NCBI GenBank assembly: GCA_002306075.1
Contig: DBRW01000035.1
Location: 41,564-105,563 of the forward strand
Length of the DNA stretch: 64,000 nucleotides
Source of the DNA: Synergistaceae bacterium UBA1358
GTDB taxonomy: Bacteria; Synergistota; Synergistia; Synergistales; Synergistaceae
Direction: 5' to 3'
Part shown: one piece after another, positions 8,548 to 16,870 of the stretch
Layout of the letters: each line of letters begins with the position of its first letter
Numbering within the stretch: the first letter of the stretch is position 1
Notes under the pieces: generated by a model
Told to the model about the DNA's origin: nothing
What the model saw: the letters and a program-made list of their open reading frames with translations, nothing else
The model's database searches: none
Translations under genes and position numbers: made by a program

Positions 8548-10200
8548 TTACCGTGCCTCAGTAAAGTCGATCATCGTCAGCCAGATCATGTCCCCGCTCT
8601 TCTCAAGCTTTTTCTTCGTCTCTTCGTCTATATCGCTGTCCACTTCAAGCGCTCCGAGCGCGAGCCCGCTGTTGTCCTTCCTTCCCAGTGCGAAGTTTGC
8701 GATGTTGATCTTCGATTCGCCCAGGATGTTGCCGATCTTTCCGATGACTCCCGGCCTGTCGTGGTTCTGGAAGAGTATGAGCTTCCCGTTGGGGACGAAA
8801 TCGAGCCAGTAGTCGTTTACCTTGACTATCCTCATACGCCCCTCTTCTGTGATGGTCCCGATAAGGTGTATGCTGCACTTTTCCGCATCAAGCGTAAGCT
8901 CCACGGTGTTCTTGTACGTCCTGGCCTCGCCGAACCCCTCGTCGACGGTAAGCCCGCTGTCCTTGGCGAGAAGCGGGGCTAGCATGTACGAGACTTCCGG
9001 GCCGCGGCTCACTTCGAAGAGGCCTTTGAGCACCGCGATGCTGTAAGCGCAGAGCCTGTTGGGCATAGGCTCCTCTTCGCAGAAGAGATCGCCCCTCAGC
9101 ATGATATGGCATGCGTGGACGGCACCGCACTCGACCTCGGCCAGCTTTGCCCCCAGCACTCCCATCTTCCTGGAAAGCTGCAGGAATGCTTTCTGCGTTT
9201 TGTTCAGCTTCTGCTCGAGGAAGGGGAGATTTACCGCATGTTCGTAGGGTTCCCCGCGCAGCGCGGCGATCATGTTCTCCGCGGCAATCTTCGCGACCTC
9301 AGTCTGGGCCTCTTCGGTGCTCGCTCCAAGATGCGGGGTGATGACTATCCTGTCCTCGATGTCCTTCGCCAGGAACGGATGGTCCTTGGTCAGGGGCTCG
9401 CATGTGTAGACATCGAACGCTATGCCGGACAGACGCCCCTCCCTTACGGCCTCCGCGGCGGCCTTTTCATCGACGAGGCCGCCCCTCGCGCAGTTGATCA
9501 GATATGCGCCCTTCTTGAAGGCCCTCAGCATTTTTTCGTCTATCATCCCGGCGGTATCCGAAGTAAGCGGCATATGGAGCGTGACCACGTCTGCTATGGA
9601 AAGTGCGCCGGCAAGGTCGTTCACCATCGGGATACCGAGAGATTCGGCCTTTTTTTTGGGCATGTAGGGGTCATATGCGATGACATCCATCCCGAATGCC
9701 CGGCAGCGCTGTGCCACCGCAGCCCCGATCCTGCCGAGGCCGAGAACGAGGGCTTTCTTGCCGCTCAGCTGATGGCCTGAAAATCTCTTTCTGTCCCATT
9801 CTCCGTTCCGGAGCGAACCGAATGCCTGGGGGACCTTCCTTACAAGCGCGAGCATAAGGGCCATGGTAAGCTCCGCGGCCGCGAGCGTATTTCCCGTGGG
9901 TGCGTTTATCACCACGATGCCCTTGCGGCTGGCTACAGGGACGTTGACGTTGTCGACCCCGACGCCCGCACGCGCGATGACCTTAAGGTTTACAGCGGCA
10001 TTCAGCGCCTCCTCATCCATTTTCGTCCCGCTCCGGGTAAGGACCGCATCCATTTCCGGCAGCCTTTTGAGCAGATCTTCCCGGGACATACCTACTTCCT
10101 CAATCAATTCTATGTCGGGTGCCTCTCTGAGCATCCGAAGCCCTGCCTCTCCTACGCTCTCTGCTACGAGCACCTTCCATTTCCTGTTGACGTCGGCCAT
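8548..10200 (-). CDS. serA: D-3-phosphoglycerate dehydrogenase
   Basis: Oxidises 3-phosphoglycerate to 3-phosphohydroxypyruvate with NAD+, the first committed step of serine synthesis. At 550 residues it is the long type: a catalytic/NAD domain with G154-L-G-R-I-G159 in the Rossmann loop, the CARGG arginine and the PHLGAS histidine; a middle domain; and a C-terminal ACT domain (ILFQNHDRPGVIGKIGNIL) expected to bind serine for feedback inhibition. An upstream in-frame ATG at 10224 lies inside the aminotransferase gene. The ATG at 10200 has GGAGG 10 nt before it and is preferred. It is the second gene of the operon and lies behind the serine-rich leader peptide. Confidence 0.95.
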   Translation of the reverse strand: MADVNRKWKVLVAESVGEAGLRMLREAPDIELIEEVGMSREDLLKRLPEMDAVLTRSGTKMDEEALNAAVNLKVIARAGVGVDNVNVPVASRKGIVVINAPTGNTLAAAELTMALMLALVRKVPQAFGSLRNGEWDRKRFSGHQLSGKKALVLGLGRIGAAVAQRCRAFGMDVIAYDPYMPKKKAESLGIPMVNDLAGALSIADVVTLHMPLTSDTAGMIDEKMLRAFKKGAYLINCARGGLVDEKAAAEAVREGRLSGIAFDVYTCEPLTKDHPFLAKDIEDRIVITPHLGASTEEAQTEVAKIAAENMIAALRGEPYEHAVNLPFLEQKLNKTQKAFLQLSRKMGVLGAKLAEVECGAVHACHIMLRGDLFCEEEPMPNRLCAYSIAVLKGLFEVSRGPEVSYMLAPLLAKDSGLTVDEGFGEARTYKNTVELTLDAEKCSIHLIGTITEEGRMRIVKVNDYWLDFVPNGKLILFQNHDRPGVIGKIGNILGESKINIANFALGRKDNSGLALGALEVDSDIDEETKKKLEKSGDMIWLTMIDFTEAR

Positions 10201-10202
10201 GA

Positions 10203-11351
10203 TCACTGATCCTCCCTGTTCCATATGTTCCAGGCTTCAGCGAGGAAGTCGGCTTTTACTTTGCCCGCCATATCGGCGGCACCGTAGAGGGCTCCAAGGA
10301 TGATGCAAAGTTCCGGCCATCCCCAGTTGTTGTAATGCGCGACCCTGATAAGCTCTCCTTTGAGTTTTCCCTGGCCTCCGGCAGTCTCTATGCCCATCGC
10401 ACGAAGTTTTTTCCGTACCGCTTCGGTATCTCCGCCCGGGTATTTAAAGGCGGTGACTCCCGGAGAACGCGCTTCGGGGAATTTGACGAGAAGGTCGAAA
10501 CCCATGGCTTCGAGACCTGCGGCAAGGCTGTCCGCATATTTTCTCCTCGACCTGAACCAAGTCTCTGTACCGACTTCCAGGATCTCATCCAGAGCCTCGT
10601 CGAGCGCATAGTAGAGTGAGACCGGGGGAGTAAAGGGGTTGGCGGGGGATTTGGCTTCGAGATCCTTCCTGTGCAGCTTGAGGTCGTAGCTGTAGCTGGG
10701 GCAGACCTTTCCTTCAAGGGCCTTCCACGCCCTCTCCGAAAGCCACAGCAGCCCGAGTCCGGGAGGCGTGAGGAGCCCCTTCTGCGAAGCCGTGCCGATC
10801 GCATCGACGCCCCATTCCTGGGGGAAGCATTCCATTGCGCCGACCGAGCTGACTCCGTCCACGAGTATGAGGGGACGCTCTTCTTCGGGGATGGCCGCGA
10901 TGATCTCTTTTATGGGGTTGACCACGCCGGTCGAAGTCTCATTGTGGGTCAGCATCAGTACTTTGCATCCCTGATGTTTTTTTAAAGCTTCCGCGACAAG
11001 TTCCGGCGTCACAGGATCGCCGAACTCAACGTCTATATTGACGCCTTCAGCGCCGGTCCTGAGTGCGATCTCACGAAACCTGTTTCCAAAGACCCCGCAT
11101 GACACGGAAATAAACCTGTCGCCCTTCTCAAGGAAGTTCACAGCCATGCACTCGAGGGCGCCTGTACCTGAGGACGGAAGGATGATCACCGGACCTTCGC
11201 TCTTCAGAAGTGTCTTAAGTTTGTTCTCGATACCGGTGAAAAGCTCGGAAAAGGCAGGACACCTGTGTCCTATAAGCGGACGCGCTCCCGCTCTCAGCAC
11301 TTCTGCCGGCAGTTCCACCGGACCCGGGGTCAACAGATATTTCGTATTCAT
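10203..11351 (-). CDS. Class V aminotransferase (serine/phosphoserine-type)
   Basis: A PLP-dependent, fold-type I class V enzyme of 382 residues, like the serine-pyruvate/alanine-glyoxylate group. It starts with YLLTPGPVELPAEVL, has the SSGTGALE phosphate-binding loop, D in LILVDGVSSVG, and the PLP lysine in TASQKGLLTPPG. It sits directly before serA (2 bp), so by context it most likely makes phosphoserine from phosphohydroxypyruvate, replacing a classical SerC. A serine-glyoxylate or serine-pyruvate reaction is the alternative. The ATG has GGAGGAG 5 nt upstream. Transcription is probably controlled by the attenuator at 11391-11592. Confidence 0.88.
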   Translation of the reverse strand: MNTKYLLTPGPVELPAEVLRAGARPLIGHRCPAFSELFTGIENKLKTLLKSEGPVIILPSSGTGALECMAVNFLEKGDRFISVSCGVFGNRFREIALRTGAEGVNIDVEFGDPVTPELVAEALKKHQGCKVLMLTHNETSTGVVNPIKEIIAAIPEEERPLILVDGVSSVGAMECFPQEWGVDAIGTASQKGLLTPPGLGLLWLSERAWKALEGKVCPSYSYDLKLHRKDLEAKSPANPFTPPVSLYYALDEALDEILEVGTETWFRSRRKYADSLAAGLEAMGFDLLVKFPEARSPGVTAFKYPGGDTEAVRKKLRAMGIETAGGQGKLKGELIRVAHYNNWGWPELCIILGALYGAADMAGKVKADFLAEAWNIWNREDQ

Positions 11352-11390
11352 TGCACTCTCCTCCTTAAATTATGTTGATAGATAATTTCG

Positions 11391-11429
11391 AAAATAAAAA
11401 AGGGACCGGAAGATCTCCTTCCGGTCCCT
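11391..11429 (-). terminator. Attenuator terminator upstream of the serine operon
   Basis: On the minus strand a perfect 12-bp stem (11418-11429 with 11401-11412, 5-nt loop) is followed by UUUUUAUUUU (11400-11391). It lies 40 bp before the aminotransferase start codon and downstream of a serine-rich leader peptide, so it can abort transcription before the operon. Its first arm is also the pairing partner of a leader segment (see the antiterminator entry). Confidence 0.85.
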
Positions 11430-11497
11430 GAAACGCCCTGATGTTCTAGAAATTTTGAAGATACTCTCTATCCATCGGTTACACGTTTCGGGACCGG
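11421..11497 (-). promoter_or_regulatory. Antiterminator pairing (segments 2:3) of the serine attenuator
   Basis: Segment 2 (11497-11484, codons 32-36 of the leader peptide) can pair with segment 3 (11435-11421, which contains the first arm of the terminator). There are eight consecutive pairs of CCGGUCCC with GGGACCGG, then five more (AAACG with CGUUU) after a small bulge. This pairing and the terminator are mutually exclusive. A ribosome stalled at the Ser codons upstream would leave segment 2 free; one at the stop codon (11481-11479) would cover it. A weaker 1:2 pairing, CCGGC (11537-11533) with GCCGG (11498-11494), is also possible. Confidence 0.75.
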
Positions 11498-11592
11498 CAA
11501 TTACAGCCAGAGCCGCCGCAAGAGGAGGAAGCGCCGGAGGAGAGAGATGATGACGATATGCCAGCAATGACGAATAACTTTATTGCTCTCAT
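11479..11592 (-). CDS. Serine-rich leader peptide of the serine operon
   Basis: A 37-codon reading frame, ATG to TAA, with AAGGAG 9 nt before the ATG. It encodes 11 Ser (four in a row at residues 13-16, then 18-19, 22-24, 28 and 34), 5 Gly and 3 Cys; the core reads SSSSLSSGASSSCGGSGC. Serine is the operon's end product, and glycine and cysteine are made from serine. A run of regulatory codons placed just before competing hairpins is the classic design of ribosome-mediated attenuation leaders (trp, his, leu). It is unlikely to act as a protein in itself. A bacteriocin or metal-binding peptide is possible by composition but does not explain the paired RNA segments. Confidence 0.8.
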   Translation of the reverse strand: MRAIKLFVIAGISSSSLSSGASSSCGGSGCNCRSRNV

Positions 11593-11633
11593 TTCCCGCA
11601 CTCCTTTCCCGTGTATCCGTTGAATGGTTAACA

Positions 11634-11662
11634 TATATACTATCGTTGAGGAAAAATGTCAA
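11634..11662 (-). promoter_or_regulatory. Promoter of the serine operon leader
   Basis: On the minus strand a consensus TTGACA (11657-11662) and TATATA (11634-11639) are 17 bp apart. The predicted start is near 11627, giving a 5' segment of about 35 nt before the leader peptide ATG and a leader RNA of about 235 nt up to the terminator. Confidence 0.75.
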
Positions 11663-11674
11663 GTGTTGTTTTTC

Positions 11675-11904
11675 ACAGCCTGCGGCTGCGGGGAATTTAC
11701 AGGACTTCGTCCTGTGGGGAATTCGTGTCCTCAGGACGCGATTTCCCCATATCCTTGTCCCTACAATTGCTTCACCATCGCTTCACGCGACAGATTTTGT
11801 CGCGGTTTCACGCGGCTGTATTTGTCGCAGCTTCACTGTCTTTTTACCACCGCTCAGCAATGCTCAGCTATTGCTCAGCCGTCTTTTCCCCGCATTTTCT
11901 CTAT
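11675..11904. repeat. Cluster of short palindromes in the serine operon/mltG divergent region
   Basis: This non-coding block between two divergent promoters holds several small inverted repeats: ACAGGA/TCCTGT (11699-11715), CGCGACA/TGTCGCG (11786-11792 with 11798-11804) and an imperfect copy of the latter just after it (GCGGC...GTCGC). GCTTCAC or TTCAC words recur around them. There is no coding potential that I trust. It resembles a small REP-like cluster or a multi-hairpin non-coding element, but no function can be assigned. Confidence 0.4.
11852..11879. repeat. Three GCTCAGC direct repeats at about one helical turn
   Basis: GCTCAGC occurs at 11852-11858, 11862-11868 and 11873-11879, that is with 10- and 11-bp start-to-start steps, so all copies face the same side of the helix. 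They lie 25-52 bp upstream of the -35 of the mltG promoter. This would suit an activator or repressor that binds in an array. Confidence 0.5.
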
Positions 11905-11932
11905 TTAACCTTATCGCCATTACGGGTATAAT
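11904..11932 (+). promoter_or_regulatory. Promoter of the mltG operon
   Basis: A perfect TATAAT (11927-11932) has a weak TTTAAC (11904-11909) 17 bp upstream. The start would be near 11939, which makes the GTG at 11939 an unlikely translation start and favours the TTG at 11990. Confidence 0.55.
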
Positions 11933-11989
11933 TCCTACGTGTGCCTGGCAGTAAGTGCATACAGCCTGAAAGTACGAGGAGAGGATTTA

Positions 11990-13000
11990 TTGAACGGCCG
12001 AAAGATAATAGATGTGATGCCCCATGCCATAGCCCTGATCCTTTTTTGTCTGCTCTGTTTCGTAATGCCTGCAAAGTATCCTGACATGTTCGCCTCTTCG
12101 GGAGAAAAGGTCGAGGTTACGATCACAGGCGGGATGTCGGCCGGTGGGGCCGCCAGGGCTATCAAAGACGCGGGGGCTGTCAAAGACGTAAATAAGCTCA
12201 TCGATTGGATGGTCAGGCTTGAGATAGACAGGACGCTCCGTCCGGGAACCTATCTCATTGCCCCGGGCAGCGAGGCATCGGTGGCAAAACAGCTCAAGAC
12301 AGCCATCCCTGTCGCACATACAGTGACGATCATACCCGGAACGAGATACAGCGCGCTGAGCGCAGCCCTGAAACTTCCCGAGGGCGACGACGGGCTGCTG
12401 AAAGCGCTTTCAGAAAAAGACAATTTCCCGGCCGAACTTCACGAGCTGCTTCCCGACGATCCCAAGGACAGGATAGTCTTCCTCCTGCCTGAGACCTACT
12501 CGCTGGCACCGGGCAACAGCCTCGCATCCCAGACTGTAAGAAGGGCATCGGGGCTTTGGATGGAAAGGGTGGGGAAGCGCCTTCCCGAGGGTGCGGACAA
12601 AAAGTTTACCTCACAGAGGGGAGTCCTTGCCTCCATCGTTGAAGGCGAGGCAAGGATCAATGAGGAACGCCCGATACTTGCAGGGATATTCCTGAACAGG
12701 CTCAACAAGCGGATGCCGCTGCAGTCGTGCGCGACGGTCATGTACTGCTGGGACGAGGTAGGCATCAAAAAGAAGAGCCTTACCTATAAGGATCTTGAGA
12801 TAGACTCTCCGTACAACACCTACAGGAATTACGGCCTGCCCCCGGGACCGATCTCCGTACCGTCCGAGGATTCCTGGATCAGCTCTCTGGAACCCGCCAA
12901 GACTGACTATCTCTTCTTCTTTGCCACATCGAAGGGCAATCACATATTCAGCAGGACATATGAGGAGCATCTGAGAAAACAGCGGGAGGGGATCGATTGA
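11990..13000 (+). CDS. mltG: Endolytic murein transglycosylase MltG (YceG-like)
   Basis: Cleaves nascent glycan strands in the inner-membrane face of the periplasm and so sets strand length. The 336-residue protein has one N-terminal membrane helix (about residues 14-30), a LysM-like region and the YceG domain. The catalytic Glu lies in LASIVEGEARINEERP, followed by AGIFLNRL and the conserved PYNTYRNYGLPPGPISVPS. An open frame goes back to a GTG at 11939, but TTG 11990 has GAGGAGAGG upstream and lies downstream of the predicted transcription start. It is the first gene of a plus-strand run; its TGA overlaps the next gene's TTG. Confidence 0.92.
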   Translation: MNGRKIIDVMPHAIALILFCLLCFVMPAKYPDMFASSGEKVEVTITGGMSAGGAARAIKDAGAVKDVNKLIDWMVRLEIDRTLRPGTYLIAPGSEASVAKQLKTAIPVAHTVTIIPGTRYSALSAALKLPEGDDGLLKALSEKDNFPAELHELLPDDPKDRIVFLLPETYSLAPGNSLASQTVRRASGLWMERVGKRLPEGADKKFTSQRGVLASIVEGEARINEERPILAGIFLNRLNKRMPLQSCATVMYCWDEVGIKKKSLTYKDLEIDSPYNTYRNYGLPPGPISVPSEDSWISSLEPAKTDYLFFFATSKGNHIFSRTYEEHLRKQREGID

Positions 13001-13245
13001 GGCCTAAGATATGCGAGATATCACTGAGGGTCCCCCAAAAGGATATATACTATATCAGCTGGACCATAGACGCATGTGAAGGTCTCGGTTTTCTGAAGAC
13101 AGATGACGCGAGGAACGGCGAGGTAACGGTATTTACGCCCGCCGAATTGCTCGGCGACATGAAAGAGTGTATCGAAGGCCTGAAAAGCGAGGGGCTTGAT
13201 ATCGTGATCACAGCGATAAGAGAAACGGCAGGAGAGACAGAATGA
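12997..13245 (+). CDS. Small conserved protein, possibly DUF4911
   Basis: An 82-residue soluble protein with a beta-alpha-beta pattern: an ISLRVPQKDIYYISWTIDA strand-helix, then EVTVFTPAELLGDMKECIEGL. By memory this resembles DUF4911, a short domain of unknown function. Its TTG start overlaps the mltG stop (TTGA), and its own stop overlaps the tldD ATG, so it is translated as part of a coupled mltG-tldD operon. The shape suggests a small ligand- or protein-binding module. No function is assigned. Confidence 0.7.
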   Translation: MRPKICEISLRVPQKDIYYISWTIDACEGLGFLKTDDARNGEVTVFTPAELLGDMKECIEGLKSEGLDIVITAIRETAGETE

Positions 13246-14615
13246 CCGACAGAGCAATAGAAACGATGATCCAGAGACTTGCGGATGCAGAGAAAAAGGG
13301 CGCGCTGCACGCAGATATATTTATACAGGCCGGGACCGCACACTCGGCTCACTATGAGGACGGAAGGATCGAAGAGCTCGCATCTTCGAACACCGACGGA
13401 TCCGGAGCAAGGATAATAGTGGGGGACAGGACCTTTTATTCGCATTCCCCCGGAACATCGCCCTCTGCTTTATCAAGGATACTTTCTGAGGCCGAGTCTT
13501 CCGCTTTCGGGACCTTGTTTCCGCGTACGCAGGAAGACGACCGCATCCCGGTCCTGACGATGGAAGAAAGGATCCTGCCGCCCGATATTGGCTACATGAA
13601 GGAACTTGACCGGAAGATAAGGCAGGGATCCGGATATGTCAGGCAGGTCGCCTTCAGGTACCACATATCAAAAAGGAACGTCCTCATCATACGTTCAGAC
13701 GGGACCTGCGCGAAAGACTCCAGGGCATACTGCAGTTTCTCGGCAATGGTCATCGCGGAGAAGGACGGCGTACTGCAGACAGCTTCGGAAAGACGGAGCA
13801 TGGCCATTGACCACAAGGACTTCTGGTCCGGTTCGGCCCCGGAAGATGTGGCATCTGCCGCATTGAAAAGAGCACTTCTGATGCTGGACGCAAAGCCGTG
13901 TCCGGCCGGAAAGATGAAGGTGCTCCTGGCGGGCGAGGCGGGGGGCACTGTTATCCATGAAGCCTGCGGACACGGCCTTGAAGCAGATATCGTAGAAAAA
14001 GACCACTCGGTCTACAGAGGCAAAATAGGGGAGAAGGTCGCGCATGAATCCGTCACGATGATCGATGACCCGACGATCCCCTCCCTGTACGGTTCCTACA
14101 GATTCGACGACGAGGGGACCCCGGCACGCAAGAACGTCCTGATCGAAAACGGGATATTGAGATCGTATCTTACCGACATCCTGTCTGCGAAGACAGCGGG
14201 CCTGCCCCTGACCGGAAACGGCAGGAGGCAGTCATACAGGAACATACCTGTGCCCAGGATGAGCAATACGTTTCTGGCCCCGGGCGCCTCTGACTTCGGG
14301 TCGATGCTTGCAATGACCGACAGCGGGCTTCTCGTGAAGAAGATGGGCGGAGGTGAAGTAAACCCAACTACTGGTGATTTTGTCTTTTATGTCTCAGAAG
14401 CATATATAATTGAAAAGGGCAGAGTGTCTTACCCCGTAAAGGGAGCGATCCTTACGGGCAATGGGCCTGCGGTGCTTGAAAATATCACGGCGCTGGGCAG
14501 CGATCTGTGCATGGATCCGGGGACGTGCGGGAAATCGGGACAAAGCGTCCCGGTCACTGACGGGCAGCCGTCGATGCTGATCGAAGGAATGACTGTGGGA
14601 GGCAGTGAGGCCTGA
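13242..14615 (+). CDS. tldD: Metalloprotease TldD
   Basis: Member of the TldD/PmbA metallopeptidase family. With TldE, TldD degrades unfolded peptides and matures peptide products in other bacteria. At 457 residues it is close to the family length. The zinc site HEACGH lies in VIHEACGHGLEADIVEKDHSVY, and FDDEGTPARKNVLIENGIL and the GGGEVNPTTGDF segment are also typical. No tldE/pmbA partner is adjacent. It overlaps the upstream small gene by 4 bp and ends 1 bp before the preferred ftsK start. Confidence 0.93.
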   Translation: MTDRAIETMIQRLADAEKKGALHADIFIQAGTAHSAHYEDGRIEELASSNTDGSGARIIVGDRTFYSHSPGTSPSALSRILSEAESSAFGTLFPRTQEDDRIPVLTMEERILPPDIGYMKELDRKIRQGSGYVRQVAFRYHISKRNVLIIRSDGTCAKDSRAYCSFSAMVIAEKDGVLQTASERRSMAIDHKDFWSGSAPEDVASAALKRALLMLDAKPCPAGKMKVLLAGEAGGTVIHEACGHGLEADIVEKDHSVYRGKIGEKVAHESVTMIDDPTIPSLYGSYRFDDEGTPARKNVLIENGILRSYLTDILSAKTAGLPLTGNGRRQSYRNIPVPRMSNTFLAPGASDFGSMLAMTDSGLLVKKMGGGEVNPTTGDFVFYVSEAYIIEKGRVSYPVKGAILTGNGPAVLENITALGSDLCMDPGTCGKSGQSVPVTDGQPSMLIEGMTVGGSEA

Positions 14616-14616
14616 T

Positions 14617-16848
14617 ATGATCTTCAAAAGGAAGACCAAAAAGGAAGAGAGACCGTCTCCGCGGCAGTCCAGGGCAAAAACAGGGCAGCCGGCCGAACGG
14701 ACGCGTACAAGGCTCGGTCACATAGTCCTTGCAGTGCTCTCCGTCTATCTGATCGCGGCGTTCTATACTCCGTGGACGGGCATGCTGGGGCGCGACATCT
14801 CTTCTTTCATACTTAGATCCGTTGGCGGAGCCTCGATAATACCCATCCTCTTCGTACTCTATTTCAGCCTTTCGAGGCTGCTTTCAAGAAAGATCCCCCA
14901 CCTGCTGAGACAGTCCATCGGGACCTTCCTTGTCTTTATGACGGCATCGCTCCTTCTGGGGCTGAACGCCATGACTTCCGACGATGCGGGATACCCGCTC
15001 TGGCTCTCGCCGGGATCTTTCGGCACCTCTGTTGCATCAGGGATATATACCATGCTCGGGGCCTTCGGCACGTTCTTAGCCGGAGCATTTTCAATATATA
15101 TATCATTATTGCTCTATGATATCCCATTATTTACTAATATAAAACTGCCCGGTTCTTCGTTATTCAACTTTTTCAACAAGAAAGACGATGACAAAAAGAG
15201 GGCTGAGAAGGGATCACTGCCCGACGACGCTCCCAATATAGCCGAATATGACGGTGCAGACTATTTCGGACCTGCCGCGGACGAAACGGACATCCCTCCC
15301 GTAACGGTGACCGGAGTTGCCCCTCATGAAACGGAGGACTCATTGTACTCTTCGGAGGAGATACAGGACCCGGAATTTAACCTTGACGACGGATCGTTCG
15401 ATGGGGCAGAAGAAGGGATATTCCCGCCGCCGCTTGAGATATTCGGGAACGAGGAATCACGAGAGGGCGAAATGGATGAAGAAAAGTCAATGCCTCTGGG
15501 AGAAAAGATCATAAAGGCACTGAGACAGTTCAACATAGAGGCAAGGCTGGCCGAGATCCTGGTAGGGCCCACGGTCATACAGTTCAGGATACAGCTTGCC
15601 CCGGGCATCAAAGTCAACAAGGTCGCCGTCCTTGCAAACGACATAGCGCTCGCCATGGCGGTCCCAAGCCTCAGGATAGAGGCTCCGATACCCGGCAAGC
15701 CCTACGTAGGGATCGAGATACCGAACCCCAGGCGCAGGGGGATACCCATCAGGACCATTATTGCAGACCCGGCATATCAGGACACCGACACGACGCTTCC
15801 TCTTCCTTTCGGGGTCGCCGTGAGCGGTGATTCTGTGATCATAGGGCTCGAGGATCTGCCGCATCTGCTTGTTGCAGGGACCACGGGCTCCGGAAAGAGC
15901 GTATTTATCAATTCATGCATAGTCGGGCTCTGTTCGATGAGGACTCCGCAGGAGCTCAGGATGATACTGGTAGATCCCAAGAGGGTCGAAATGACCGTCT
16001 ACGACAGGCTGCCGCACCTCCTCACGCCACCTGTGACCGATGCAAAGAAGGCGGTGCACGTGCTTGCCTGGGCCATACGCGAAATGGAGTCCCGCTACAC
16101 GATGTTCGCAAAGGCAAGGGTGAGGAACCTCGAAAACTTCAACAAGAAAGTCATCCCGAAGGACAGACTGCCGAACATAGTCATCGTTGTGGATGAGCTT
16201 GCCGACCTTATGATGACGGCTCCAAAGGAAGTCGAGGAATACATATGCCGTCTTGCGCAGATGGCAAGGGCCACGGGCATCCATCTGATCCTGGCGACCC
16301 AGAGGCCGTCTGTGAACGTTATCACGGGGCTCATCAAGGCCAACATTCCGGCAAGAGTGGCATTCACCCTTCCGAGCTCGGTTGACTCAAGGACCATAAT
16401 CGACTGTTCTGGAGCGGAGAAGCTGCTTGGAAAGGGAGATATGCTCTTCCTTTCGACAAGGCACCCAAAACCGATAAGGATCCAGTCTCCGTGGGTCGAT
16501 GAACAGGTGCTGTGCGTCTGGCTGGACTACATAGTAAATCTGTTCGGAATGCCTGATTTCATAGAAATAGACAAGCAGGGAAGCGGTCCCTCGGGCATGG
16601 ACAACGGTGCCGCTTTTGACGACGACCTGCTTGAGGATGCGCTGGAGACTGTAATGTCGACGGGCATAGCATCCGCAAGCGGTCTCCAGCGCAGGCTGAG
16701 GATCGGTTTTTCAAGGGCTTCGCGCCTGATAGACATGATGGAGATGCTGGGGATAGTAGGTCCGGCTGACGGTTCAAAACCGAGGGAGATCCTCGTGGAC
16801 GAAGACGAGGCAAGGGAAATGATCAGCAATGCCCAAAACGGATATTAA
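14617..16848 (+). CDS. ftsK: DNA translocase FtsK/SpoIIIE
   Basis: ATP-driven motor that clears chromosome ends from the division septum. It has 743 residues: about four N-terminal membrane helices (residues 35-175), an acidic low-complexity linker (about 180-290), then the RecA-like motor with Walker A in LLVAGTTGSGKSVFI and Walker B in IVIVVDELADLMM. The C-terminal winged-helix gamma domain (SASGLQRRLRIGFSRASRLIDMM) reads KOPS-type DNA signals. A GTG at 14605 is possible, but ATG 14617 has GAGG 6 nt upstream and follows the tldD stop directly. It is convergent with rpmB. Confidence 0.95.
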   Translation: MIFKRKTKKEERPSPRQSRAKTGQPAERTRTRLGHIVLAVLSVYLIAAFYTPWTGMLGRDISSFILRSVGGASIIPILFVLYFSLSRLLSRKIPHLLRQSIGTFLVFMTASLLLGLNAMTSDDAGYPLWLSPGSFGTSVASGIYTMLGAFGTFLAGAFSIYISLLLYDIPLFTNIKLPGSSLFNFFNKKDDDKKRAEKGSLPDDAPNIAEYDGADYFGPAADETDIPPVTVTGVAPHETEDSLYSSEEIQDPEFNLDDGSFDGAEEGIFPPPLEIFGNEESREGEMDEEKSMPLGEKIIKALRQFNIEARLAEILVGPTVIQFRIQLAPGIKVNKVAVLANDIALAMAVPSLRIEAPIPGKPYVGIEIPNPRRRGIPIRTIIADPAYQDTDTTLPLPFGVAVSGDSVIIGLEDLPHLLVAGTTGSGKSVFINSCIVGLCSMRTPQELRMILVDPKRVEMTVYDRLPHLLTPPVTDAKKAVHVLAWAIREMESRYTMFAKARVRNLENFNKKVIPKDRLPNIVIVVDELADLMMTAPKEVEEYICRLAQMARATGIHLILATQRPSVNVITGLIKANIPARVAFTLPSSVDSRTIIDCSGAEKLLGKGDMLFLSTRHPKPIRIQSPWVDEQVLCVWLDYIVNLFGMPDFIEIDKQGSGPSGMDNGAAFDDDLLEDALETVMSTGIASASGLQRRLRIGFSRASRLIDMMEMLGIVGPADGSKPREILVDEDEAREMISNAQNGY

Positions 16849-16870
16849 GGCGGGAACTGAGATCAGGGAT

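Noticed and set aside
11391..11592. A T-box riboswitch in front of the serine operon
   Set aside because: No T-box signature (AGGGTGG-ACCGCG type) or specifier stem is seen; the leader peptide explains the structure better.
11479..11592. The Ser/Gly/Cys-rich peptide as a ribosomal peptide product (bacteriocin-like)
   Set aside because: No modification or export genes are nearby, and its codons form part of the antiterminator of a serine-biosynthesis operon.
11583..11954. Plus-strand open frames of 90-120 codons upstream of mltG
   Set aside because: They run through the promoters and palindromes, have no ribosome binding site and no conserved pattern.
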